64,000 nucleotides of DNA, from NCBI RefSeq assembly GCF_030124145.1, contig NZ_JASKMS010000016.1, positions 124,001 to 188,000 on the forward strand, given 5' to 3'. This document shows, in pieces, positions 16,122-23,833 of the stretch (position 1 is its first letter; each line of letters starts with the position of its first letter). Below the pieces are notes generated by a model, which saw only the letters and a program-made list of their open reading frames with translations, ran no database searches and was not told the origin of the DNA. A program made the position numbers and the translations under genes. Source of the DNA: Streptomyces sp. 378. GTDB taxonomy: Bacteria; Actinomycetota; Actinomycetes; Streptomycetales; Streptomycetaceae.

Positions 16122-17282
16122 TCAACTCCTCAGCAGCAGGGCGGAGGTCGGGACCCCTTCACCCGCCGTGACCAGACAGGCGGAGGCGCCCGGCACCTGG
16201 GCGGTGCTGGTCCCCCGCAGCTGCTTCACCCCTTCGTTGATGAGGTTGAAGCCGTGGACGTAGGCCTCGGACAGCCCGCCCCCGCCGGTGTTCACCGGCA
16301 GCAGCCCGCCGATCTCCAGCGCCCCGCCCTCGGTGAACGCCCCGCCCTCACCGCGCCCGCAGAAGCCGTAGCCCTCCAGGGAGAGCAGGACCAGCGGTGT
16401 GAAGGCGTCGTAGATCTGGGCGACGTCGATGTCCTCCGGGGTCAGGTCGGAGTGTTTCCACAGATGCCGGGCGGCGCTCCAGGCGGGGCCGGTGAGGGGG
16501 TCGTCGTTCCAGTAGTTGACCATGCCGTGGTGCTGGGCGGGCAGCGACTGGGCGGCGGAGTGGACGTAGACGGGCCGGCGTCGGCAGTCGCGGGCCCGCT
16601 CGGCGGAGACCACGACACACGCCAGCGCCCCGTCGGTCTCCAGGCAGTTGTCGAAGAGGCAGAGCGGCTCGCTGATCCAGCGGGAGGTCATGTACATCTC
16701 GCGGGTGAGGGGCCGGTCGTACATGATCGCGGCGGGGTTCTGGTTGGCCCGGTTGCGGCAGGCGAGGGCGACGTTGAACAGGTGCTCCCGGGTGGCGCCG
16801 TATGCGTGCAGGTAGCGGCGGGTGAGCATCGCGATCTCGTCGGCGGGCCGCAGCAGCCCGAACGGCCGGGTCCACTGGGCCGGGGTCGGGAGCTGGACGG
16901 TCGTGTCGGTCCAGGGCCGGGGGCCGCTGCCCCGCTTGCGGGACCGCCAGGCCACCCCGACGCTCGCCTGCCCGGCGGTGATGGCGGCGGCGAGATGGGC
17001 GACGGTGGCGCACGAACCCCCGCCCCCGAAGCCGACCTTGCTGAAGAAGGTGAGGTCGCCGAAGCCGCAGGCCTTGGCCAGCTCCACCTCGTCCGTCTCC
17101 TCCATGGTGTAGGAGGCCAGGGCGTCGACCTCGCCGGGCGCGATCCCGGCGTCGTCCAGAGCGGCCAGGACGGCGCGGCAGGCGAGGGTGCGTTCGTCCT
17201 CCGGGAGCCGTTTGGCGAAGGGCGTCTGACCTATGCCGACGAGAGCGGTGGCGTCCTTGAGGCCTCCCGATCCTGCTGCCAT
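16122..17282 (-). CDS. Thiolase-family protein (SCP-x/Ltp-like)
   Basis: A 386-residue thiolase-fold protein beginning MAAGSGGLKDATALVGIGQT. It keeps a cysteine in the glycine-rich nucleophile region (GGGSCATVAHLAAA, about residues 88-101), unlike the paralogue at 6192-7361. The IYDAFTPLVLLSLEGYG and NTGGGGLSEAYVHG motifs mark the Ltp/SCP-x family. Cleavage or condensation of a beta-ketoacyl-CoA, or a retro-aldol step, is possible. It leads a thiolase-DUF35-hydratase operon behind operator site 4. Confidence 0.85.
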   Translation of the reverse strand: MAAGSGGLKDATALVGIGQTPFAKRLPEDERTLACRAVLAALDDAGIAPGEVDALASYTMEETDEVELAKACGFGDLTFFSKVGFGGGGSCATVAHLAAAITAGQASVGVAWRSRKRGSGPRPWTDTTVQLPTPAQWTRPFGLLRPADEIAMLTRRYLHAYGATREHLFNVALACRNRANQNPAAIMYDRPLTREMYMTSRWISEPLCLFDNCLETDGALACVVVSAERARDCRRRPVYVHSAAQSLPAQHHGMVNYWNDDPLTGPAWSAARHLWKHSDLTPEDIDVAQIYDAFTPLVLLSLEGYGFCGRGEGGAFTEGGALEIGGLLPVNTGGGGLSEAYVHGFNLINEGVKQLRGTSTAQVPGASACLVTAGEGVPTSALLLRS

Positions 17283-17311
17283 GCTGCGCGCACCTCCGGG
17301 CCCGAACGGTC

Positions 17312-17328
17312 GCTGACAGGGCGTCAGA
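17312..17328. promoter_or_regulatory. 17-bp palindromic operator, site 4
   Basis: GCTGACAGGGCGTCAGA. On the minus strand it is preceded by the -10 element TAATCT fused to its edge (TAATCTGACG), pointing at the thiolase operon. The spacing to the thiolase ATG is 30 bp. Confidence 0.75.
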
Positions 17329-17338
17329 TTACAGATAA

Positions 17339-17355
17339 TCTGACGAACAGTCAGC
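17339..17355. promoter_or_regulatory. 17-bp palindromic operator, site 5
   Basis: TCTGACGAACAGTCAGC. On the plus strand the same TAATCTGACG arrangement (from 17336) points at the acyl-CoA synthetase gene. Sites 4 and 5 form a mirror-symmetric divergent promoter, with centres 27 bp apart. Confidence 0.75.
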
Positions 17356-17379
17356 TCCTAGGGCGTGGGGAGGCGTGCG

Positions 17380-18987
17380 GTGCGGTCGGATACGGCGTGG
17401 GGAAGCATTCCGGACCTGGTCAGGGCGGCGGCCGAACGGTACGCGGACGACGAGGCGGTGGTCGAGGGCCGCACCCGCGTCACCTACGCGGAACTGGGCA
17501 TGCGCGTGGAGCGCGCGGCGGCGGCCTGCCTGGCGAACGGGATCGAGCCGGGCGACCGGGTCGGCATCTGGGCGCCGAACTCGCTCGACTGGATCGTCGG
17601 CGCCCTGGGAGCCGTTTCGGCGGGCGCGGTGCTCGTGCCGCTGAACACCCGCTTCAAGGGCGCCGAAGCGGCGGACGTGCTGCGCCGCAGCGGCGCCCGA
17701 CTGCTGTTCGTCACCGGCACGTTCCTCGGCACCTCCTACGTGGCGTCCCTGCGCAGGGCGGCCGGGGACGGCCCGGGCACCGGCCCGCTGCCCGGCCTGC
17801 CCGCCCTGAAGCACGCGGTCGTCCTCTCCGAGGACGCACCGGCCGGCTTCCTGACCTGGAAGGACTTCCTGGCCGGCGGGGAGGGGGTGGGAACGGCGGA
17901 GGTACGCGACCGGTCCGCGGCCGTACGGGGGACCTGGCCCTCGGACATCATCTTCACCTCGGGCACGACGGGCCGCCCCAAGGGCGCGGTCATCACCCAC
18001 GACCAGACGCTGCGCGCCTACGACATCTGGGGCGACCTCGCGGGCCTCACCCGGGGCGACCGCTATCTGATCGTCAACCCGTTCTTCCACACCTTCGGCT
18101 ACAAGGCCGGGGTGATCGCCTGCCTCATGCGGGGCGCGACGATGATCCCCCAGCCGGTGTTCAGCGTGAACACGGTCCTGGCCAACATCGCCGCCGAGCG
18201 GGTCTCCGTGCTCCCCGGCCCCCCGACCCTCCTCCAGTCCCTGCTCGACCACCCCGCACGCGACGCCCACGACCTCTCGGCCCTCCGCCTGGTCGTGACG
18301 GGAGCGGCGGTCGTGCCGCTGCGCCTGGTGGAGCGCCTGCGCGGCGAACTCGGCATCGGCACGGTCCTCACCGCCTACGGCCTCTCCGAGGCGAGCGGCA
18401 TCGTCACCATGTGCCGGCGCGGCGACGACCTCACGGTCATCGCCTCCACGTCGGGCCGCGCCGTCCCCGGCACGCGGATCCGGGTCGTGGACCCCGAGGG
18501 CCGGCCTCTGGAACCCGGCCTGCCCGGCGAGGTCCTGGTGCGCGGCTTCAACGTCATGAGCGGCTACTACGAGGACGAGCGGGCCACCGCCGAGGTGCTG
18601 TCGCCCGACGGCTGGCTGCGCACCGGCGACGTCGGAGTCCTGGACGCGGCGGGGAACCTGCGCATCACCGACCGCCTGAAGGACATGTTCATCGTCGGCG
18701 GCTTCAACGCCTACCCCGCCGAGATAGAGCAGCTCCTGGGCCTCCACCCGGACGTGGCCGACGTGGCGGTGATCGGCGTACCGGACGCCCGGCTCGGGGA
18801 GGTCGGCCGGGCCTACGTCGTACGGCGCCCCGGCGCCCTGCTGACCGCCGACGACCTGATCGCCTGGTCCCGCAGGGAGATGGCGAACTACAAGGTGCCG
18901 AGAACGGTGGAGTTCGTCGCCGAGCTGCCGCGCAACGCGAGCGGGAAGGTCGTGAAGGGCGCCCTGCGGAAACGGGTCACCGGCTGA
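17380..18987 (+). CDS. Acyl-CoA synthetase (AMP-forming, FadD-like)
   Basis: A 535-residue adenylate-forming ligase that activates a carboxylic acid as acyl-AMP and then acyl-CoA. The P-loop IFTSGTTGRPKGA is at about residues 189-201, the A5-like YGLSEASG follows, then GWLRTGDVG, the hinge ITDRLKDMFIVGGFN and the C-terminal catalytic lysine in ASGKVVKGAL. GTG 17380 is preferred because GGGGAGG lies seven bases upstream; GTG 17365 would add five residues. It feeds the acyl-CoA pathway of the divergent operon. Its 3' end overlaps the convergent SMP-30 gene by 11 bp. Confidence 0.92.
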   Translation: MRSDTAWGSIPDLVRAAAERYADDEAVVEGRTRVTYAELGMRVERAAAACLANGIEPGDRVGIWAPNSLDWIVGALGAVSAGAVLVPLNTRFKGAEAADVLRRSGARLLFVTGTFLGTSYVASLRRAAGDGPGTGPLPGLPALKHAVVLSEDAPAGFLTWKDFLAGGEGVGTAEVRDRSAAVRGTWPSDIIFTSGTTGRPKGAVITHDQTLRAYDIWGDLAGLTRGDRYLIVNPFFHTFGYKAGVIACLMRGATMIPQPVFSVNTVLANIAAERVSVLPGPPTLLQSLLDHPARDAHDLSALRLVVTGAAVVPLRLVERLRGELGIGTVLTAYGLSEASGIVTMCRRGDDLTVIASTSGRAVPGTRIRVVDPEGRPLEPGLPGEVLVRGFNVMSGYYEDERATAEVLSPDGWLRTGDVGVLDAAGNLRITDRLKDMFIVGGFNAYPAEIEQLLGLHPDVADVAVIGVPDARLGEVGRAYVVRRPGALLTADDLIAWSRREMANYKVPRTVEFVAELPRNASGKVVKGALRKRVTG

Positions 18988-19903
18988 GCGGCAGGGCCGA
19001 AGTGCCGGTGACCGACATCATCAACGAATACAGGGTGGTGTCGGCGGCGATGAACAGCCGGTTGCGCCGGGCGCCGCCGAACCGCACGTTGGCGACGGTG
19101 CCGGGCACCAGGATGCGGCCCAGCAGCGTGCCGTCGGGGTCGTAGCAGTGCACGCCCCCGTCCATGGCGGCCGCCCAGAGCCGCCCCTCGTCGTCGAAGC
19201 GGATGTTGTCGAAGGTGCCCTGCGCGCACACGGTGAAGACCTCGCCGCCGGAGAGCGAGGTTCCGTCCTCGTGGACGTCGAAGACGCGGATGTGGTTCGC
19301 GAGGCTGTCGGACACGTACAGCCGCCGCTCGTCCGGCGAGAAGACGAGCCCGTTCGGCCCCTGGAACCCGTCGGCGACCAGCCGCACCTCGCCGCTCGCG
19401 GGGTCGACGCGGTAGACGTTGCGGGCGCCGATCTCGCTCTCGGCGCGATGCCCCTCGTAATCGGTGGCGATCCCGAACTCGGGGTCGGAGAACCACACCG
19501 ACCCGTCCGACCTGACGACGGCGTCGTTGGGGCTGTTGAGCCGCTTGCCCCGGAACCGCTCGGCGAGCACGGTGACCGACCCGTCGTGCTCGGTCCGGGT
19601 CACCCTCCGATTGCCCTGCTCACAGGTGATGAGGCGGCCCTCGCCGTCCAGGGTGCCGCCGTTCGGGTACCCGGCGGGGGAGCGGAAGACCCCGACGGCC
19701 CCGGTGGTCTCGTCCCACCGCAGCAGCCGGTCGTTGGGGATGTCGCTCCACACGAGATACCGCCCGGCGGGCACGTACACCGGCCCCTCGGCCCACCGGC
19801 ACCCCTCGTACAGCGTCTCCAGCCGCGAGTCCCCCGCCTGGCATCTCCCCGTCCGGAACCGCTCGTCGAGGGTCTCGTACAGGTGGGGCTGCTCGCCGGG
19901 CAT
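18977..19903 (-). CDS. SMP-30 / gluconolactonase-like beta-propeller hydrolase
   Basis: A 308-residue six-bladed propeller of the SMP-30/LRE family, calcium-dependent lactonases. Family marks: EGPVYVPAGRYLVWSDIPNDRLLRW near the N-terminus, the metal ligand region NSPNDAVVRSDGSVWFSDPEFG, and GPNGLVFSPDERRLYVSDS. A lactone intermediate of catabolism is a likely substrate. ATG 19903 was chosen; the frame open upstream to 19969 adds 22 residues without family support. The gene stands between the catabolic block and afsS. Confidence 0.88.
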   Translation of the reverse strand: MPGEQPHLYETLDERFRTGRCQAGDSRLETLYEGCRWAEGPVYVPAGRYLVWSDIPNDRLLRWDETTGAVGVFRSPAGYPNGGTLDGEGRLITCEQGNRRVTRTEHDGSVTVLAERFRGKRLNSPNDAVVRSDGSVWFSDPEFGIATDYEGHRAESEIGARNVYRVDPASGEVRLVADGFQGPNGLVFSPDERRLYVSDSLANHIRVFDVHEDGTSLSGGEVFTVCAQGTFDNIRFDDEGRLWAAAMDGGVHCYDPDGTLLGRILVPGTVANVRFGGARRNRLFIAADTTLYSLMMSVTGTSALPLSR

Positions 19904-20107
19904 GGGACCGCCTTCGGGTCGGGACGCTGATCCACGGGCCACTATCGCGCGTCGCGCCCAGCGGTGCACTCCACCGGGCCCACGGCACGCGGGGACGGTA
20001 TTGCGTGGTGCTCTTCACCTCCGATGAGGACGACATGACGAAGCTGTGTGGTCCGGGCGTGCGGGTCGTTCCCCTCTGACGCGACGCCGTCTGCCCCCGG
20101 GCGCACC

Positions 20108-20146
20108 TCGGCCGCGACGGCTCCCCCTCCGCGCCGCCGCGGCCGA
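20108..20146 (-). terminator. Hairpin downstream of afsS
   Basis: TCGGCCGCG and its complement CGCGGCCGA form a 9-bp stem with a 21-base loop, 18 bp beyond the afsS stop. This is a plausible factor-independent terminator; the loop is long. Confidence 0.45.
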
Positions 20147-20163
20147 ACCCCGTGCGTGGTGGC

Positions 20164-20340
20164 CTACTTCGTCGGCTTGAAGGGCTCCGACGTCGCGTGC
20201 AGGTCCTTGACCTCGAGCGGCTCCTCGGTCGCGTGGAGGTCCTGCTTCTTGACGGCGCCCTCCTCCGTGGCGCGCGGGTCCTTGGTCTCCAGCGGCTCGG
20301 CGGTGGCGTGCAGGTCCTGCGGCTTGAGCTCGTCGCCCAT
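20164..20340 (-). CDS. afsS: AfsS, small sigma-like pleiotropic regulator
   Basis: A 58-residue acidic protein (S. coelicolor AfsS is about 63 residues). It consists of imperfect repeats of the AfsS type: QDLHATAEP, KDPRATEE, QDLHATEEP and KDLHATSEP. AfsS is induced by phosphorylated AfsR and stimulates pigmented antibiotic production; it has no known enzymatic domain. The gene follows afsR on the same strand with a 216-bp leader that holds the AfsR-box-like direct repeats and a hairpin. AAGGGGAG gives a ribosome-binding site nine bases before the ATG. Confidence 0.93.
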   Translation of the reverse strand: MGDELKPQDLHATAEPLETKDPRATEEGAVKKQDLHATEEPLEVKDLHATSEPFKPTK

Positions 20341-20389
20341 GATCGTCAACTCCCCTTGGCATGGATCAAGCGGTGGGATCGGCGGGCCC

Positions 20390-20419
20390 GCCCGGCCACT
20401 CCCCCGAGGATGGCCGGGC
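20390..20419 (-). terminator. Hairpin in the afsR-afsS gap (terminator or leader structure)
   Basis: GCCCGGCCA pairs with TGGCCGGGC (9 bp, 12-base loop) between the AfsR-box repeats and the afsS start. It may terminate afsR readthrough or fold in the afsS 5' leader. Confidence 0.45.
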
Positions 20420-20503
20420 AGGCCCACCCGGGCCGCTCGCCCCGAATGATCGGGGCGAGGCCCGTGCGGTGACCCGTCTGCCCCCCGACGCGACGGATCG
20501 ACT

Positions 20504-20544
20504 GCGTTCATCATGGCGTGCGGCGATAAACGAATGATGAACGC
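20504..20544 (-). promoter_or_regulatory. AfsR-box-like direct repeats in the afsS promoter
   Basis: On the afsS-coding strand two adjacent 11-mers, GCGTTCATCAT (20544-20534) and TCGTTTATCGC (20533-20523), form a GTTCATC-type direct repeat like the AfsR/PhoP target reported at the S. coelicolor afsS promoter. The first 11-mer also recurs as a perfect inverted copy at 20504-20514, giving 11-bp arms around a 19-bp spacer. The site begins 13 bp after the afsR stop and lies about 180-220 bp before the afsS ATG. Confidence 0.65.
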
Positions 20545-20556
20545 CCCGACGCGCCC

Positions 20557-23500
20557 TCAGGCCGCCCGCACCGGGGACAGCAGCGCACGCACCTCGGCGG
20601 CCTCGGGCGAGCCCAGCTCCTCGTAGATCGCGGCCGCCTCCTGCCAGCAGACCTGGGCCCGGCCCGTCTGGCCGATGCCGCTGAGCGCGCGCCCGAGGAC
20701 CGTGAGGACGTTGCCCCGCCGCCACTGTCCGCCGATCCCGCGCAGCACTGTGAGGGCCATCTCGGCGTTGGCGGCGGCCCGTGCCGTGCGCCGGGCGGCG
20801 AGATCCACCTCGGCCAGCCGGAACAGGCTCATGCCCTCCCAAAGGCGCTGCCTGCTGTCGCGGAACACCTCCACCGCCTCCTGGAGCCGGTCGGCGGCCT
20901 TGCCCAGCTCCCCGCTCTGGGTGAGGGCGAGCCCGAGGGCGTAGCGGGCGTTCGCGCCGCGCATGGAGTTGCCCATGCCGTCGTAGATGTCGATGCCCTC
21001 CTGGGCCAGCGCGACCGCGCTCTGGGTCCGCCCGGTCGCGAGGTGGATCCGGGAGAGGTTGCAGAGCGCGGCGGCCTCGCCGGGGCGGTCGCCCAGGGCC
21101 CGGAAGTGCTCGATGGCCCGGGAGAGATGCTCCTCACCGTCCGTGTGCCGGTTCTGGTAGAGCGCGATGATGCCGCGCGCGTTGCGCGCCCAGCAGACGG
21201 GGAGCAAATCGTCGGACTCCCGCGCGAGCAGGATGGCCCGCTCCGCCTCCTCCTCGGCCTGTTCGAAACGGCCGCTCACGTGGTGCACGTTGACGAGCGT
21301 CATCAGCGCGCGTGCCTCCGCCCGCCCGAGTCCGTGCGACCGGGCCGCGTCGACGAGCGCTCCGGCCGTCGCCTCGTACTCCTTGGAGTTGGCTCCCGAC
21401 TCGGAGAGGTCGTGCGCCGCCCACAGCATGTCGATCGCCCGGGGGAGGGTCTCCGGCCGCCCCGCGGACTGCCGCACGCACGCGAGGAGACAGATGGCCT
21501 CCGCGTACAGCCAGTCCTGTGCCGCGTGCCGGCCGTCGAACCGCAGCCCCGGATACGACGTGGGTTCCAGATGATCCACCAGCCGGTCACCCGGCCGCTC
21601 GATCGCGTACACGCGCGCCGCAGACGCCAGGTAGAAGTCCAGCAGCCGGGACAGCGCCGAGCTCCGTTCGCTCGGGGGCAGTTCGTCCCTTTCCGCACAG
21701 GCACGCGCGTAGAGCCGTACCAGGTCGTGGAAGCGGTAGCGGCCGGGGGCCGCCGATTCGAGCAGGGAGGTGTCCACGAGGGACTCCAGCAGGTCCTCGG
21801 TGTCCTCGGCCGGCAGGTCCAGGACCGCCGCCGCGGCGGCCAGGGAGATGTCGGGGCCGTCCGCCAGGCCGAGCAGGCGGAACGCGCGGGCCTGGGCGGG
21901 TTCCAGCTGGCCGTAGCCGAGTTCGAAGGTCGCCTTGACGGCCAGGTCGCCGGCCTGGAGTTCGTCCAGGCGGCGGCGTTCGTCGGCGAGTTTCGCCGCG
22001 AGGACGGACACCGTCCAGGTGCGGCGGGCCGCCAGGCGGGACGCCGCGATGCGGATCGCCAGCGGCAGGAAACCGCAGGCCGCCACCACGTCCAGGGCGG
22101 CCGTGCGCTCGGACGCCACCCGCTCCTCGCCCACGATCTTCGTGAACAGCGCGAGCGCCTCGTCCGGGGCCATCACGTCGAGGTCGATCAGATGGGCCCC
22201 GGCCAGGTCCACCATCCGCATCCGGGAGGTGACCAGCGCGGCGCAGCCGTCCGTGCCGGGCAGCAGGGGCCGCACCTGGGCGGCGTCCCGGGCGTTGTCG
22301 AGCAGGACCAGCACCCGGCGCCCGGCCAGGACGGAGCGGTACAGGGCCGCGCGTTCCTCCAGGGAATCGGGGATCGCCGAGTCGGCCGTGCCGAGGGCGC
22401 GCAGGAACGAGCCCAGGACCGTCTCCGGTTCCGCCGCACGGGCGCCCGCGCCCTGGAGGTCGACGTACAGCTGCCCGTCCGGGAAGGCCGCGCGGGCCCG
22501 GTGCGCCACGTGCACGGCGAGGGTCGTCTTGCCGACGCCGCCGATGCCGGCCAGGGCCGAGACCGCCATGACCCGGCCCTCGGCGGAGGCGAGGATGTCG
22601 CCGAGCTCGCGGACGAACCCGGACCGGCCGGTGAAGTCCGGTACCGTCGCGGGCAGTTGTGCCGGACGGACCGGGACCGAGGCCGGTTCGGGGGCGGGGG
22701 AGGAGGGCTCCGCCAGTGCGGGGTCCGCCTGCAGGATCCGCTGTTGCAGTTCGCTCAGGCCGGGGCGCGGGTCCACACCGAGTTCGTCGGCGAGCAGCCG
22801 CCGGGTGTCGGCGTACACGGCCAGGGCCTCGGCCTGACGGCCGCTGCGGTAGAGCGCCAGCATCAGGAGCTCGCGCAGCCGCTCGCGCAGGGGATGGGTC
22901 GCGGTGAGGGCCGTGAGCTCGGAGACCGCCTCGGCGTGGCAGCCCTGCTCCAGGTCCATGTCCAGGCGGGATTCCAGGAGCTGGAGCCGCCACTCCTCCA
23001 GCCGGACGCGCTGGGCCTGAGCGTAGGGGCCGGGCACACCGGCCAGGGTCTCCCCGTCCCACAGGGCGAGGGCGCGGCGCAGGGTGGCGCGGGCGTGGCA
23101 GAGATCCCCGGCGGAGCGGGCCTTCTCCGCCTCGGTCGCCAGGTCCTGGGCGACGGTGAGGTCCAGGGCGCTCTCGGCGAGGCCCCGGATGGCGTAGCCG
23201 CCGGACTCGCTGACCAGGACGGCGTCGGCGTCGGTGCCGCCGGACCGGCGTCCCTCACTGCCGGGGGCCAGCACCTTGCGCAGGCGTGAGGCGTACGTCC
23301 GTACCGCCGCCAGGGCCTGCGAGGGCGGTTCCTCGCCCCACAGGGCGTCGATCAGCTCCGCCGCCGTGGCGGTCCGGCCCTCGCGCAGCAGCAGGGCGGC
23401 CAGCAGGGCGCGTTGCTGGGGGGAACCGGTGGTGACCGGCTCGTCACCGCGCCGGGCGCGCACGGGGCCGAGCACGCTGAAGCGCAGTGTCATGGAGTCC

Positions 23501-23607
23501 CCCGGCTCCGTGGGCTTGTCCGGCGTCGCCGGCTCCGGCGATGTCGACGCGTGGTCGGGACGCCGCTGCTCCGGTACGCGCGGCACACCGTCCGGTACAC
23601 CGTCCAT
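20557..23607 (-). CDS. afsR: AfsR, SARP-NB-ARC-TPR global antibiotic regulator
   Basis: A 1016-residue activator, slightly longer than the 993-residue S. coelicolor AfsR. Domains in order: OmpR-type winged helix (about 40-140; LLLREGRTATAAELIDALWG), bacterial transcriptional-activator domain (145-295), NB-ARC ATPase with Walker A GIGGVGKTT (354-362) and a VLVLLDNARD Walker B, then TPR repeats (about 720-1016). AfsK phosphorylates it; ATP hydrolysis and DNA binding then activate afsS. The 23607 ATG has GGGGGA upstream and yields the family start with the PRVPEQRRP segment; the inner ATG at residue 39 is an alternative. Confidence 0.95.
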   Translation of the reverse strand: MDGVPDGVPRVPEQRRPDHASTSPEPATPDKPTEPGDSMTLRFSVLGPVRARRGDEPVTTGSPQQRALLAALLLREGRTATAAELIDALWGEEPPSQALAAVRTYASRLRKVLAPGSEGRRSGGTDADAVLVSESGGYAIRGLAESALDLTVAQDLATEAEKARSAGDLCHARATLRRALALWDGETLAGVPGPYAQAQRVRLEEWRLQLLESRLDMDLEQGCHAEAVSELTALTATHPLRERLRELLMLALYRSGRQAEALAVYADTRRLLADELGVDPRPGLSELQQRILQADPALAEPSSPAPEPASVPVRPAQLPATVPDFTGRSGFVRELGDILASAEGRVMAVSALAGIGGVGKTTLAVHVAHRARAAFPDGQLYVDLQGAGARAAEPETVLGSFLRALGTADSAIPDSLEERAALYRSVLAGRRVLVLLDNARDAAQVRPLLPGTDGCAALVTSRMRMVDLAGAHLIDLDVMAPDEALALFTKIVGEERVASERTAALDVVAACGFLPLAIRIAASRLAARRTWTVSVLAAKLADERRRLDELQAGDLAVKATFELGYGQLEPAQARAFRLLGLADGPDISLAAAAAVLDLPAEDTEDLLESLVDTSLLESAAPGRYRFHDLVRLYARACAERDELPPSERSSALSRLLDFYLASAARVYAIERPGDRLVDHLEPTSYPGLRFDGRHAAQDWLYAEAICLLACVRQSAGRPETLPRAIDMLWAAHDLSESGANSKEYEATAGALVDAARSHGLGRAEARALMTLVNVHHVSGRFEQAEEEAERAILLARESDDLLPVCWARNARGIIALYQNRHTDGEEHLSRAIEHFRALGDRPGEAAALCNLSRIHLATGRTQSAVALAQEGIDIYDGMGNSMRGANARYALGLALTQSGELGKAADRLQEAVEVFRDSRQRLWEGMSLFRLAEVDLAARRTARAAANAEMALTVLRGIGGQWRRGNVLTVLGRALSGIGQTGRAQVCWQEAAAIYEELGSPEAAEVRALLSPVRAA

Positions 23608-23796
23608 GCAGTCCCCCTAGACATCCTGAGCAACCACGCCAGTTTGCCTTGTTGACGGCGGATACGTCAGCCGTGGGAGACGCCGATCACAGGGCGGCGC
23701 TCCGGAGACCACCAGGTCTGCACACTCTCTCCGCATGCGCCGGGCCGGAGCGGCAGGATCACGCCATCGCGGCCGGAACCGGCCCGCGCACACATA

Positions 23797-23813
23797 GCTG
23801 ACGCACCGTCAGA
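23797..23813. promoter_or_regulatory. 17-bp palindromic operator, site 6
   Basis: GCTGACGCACCGTCAGA, both halves intact. The preceding CATAG supplies a -10-like TAGCTG overlap. It lies 20 bp before ATG 23834, controlling the amidohydrolase operon and 189 bp upstream of the divergent afsR start. Confidence 0.75.
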
Positions 23814-23833
23814 TCAGCGCTACCGTGAGCGCC

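Noticed and set aside
20035..20079. 14-codon open frame MTKLCGPGVRVVPL with GATGAGGA upstream
   Set aside because: It is too short to distinguish from chance in GC-rich DNA, and no regulated gene follows on the same strand.
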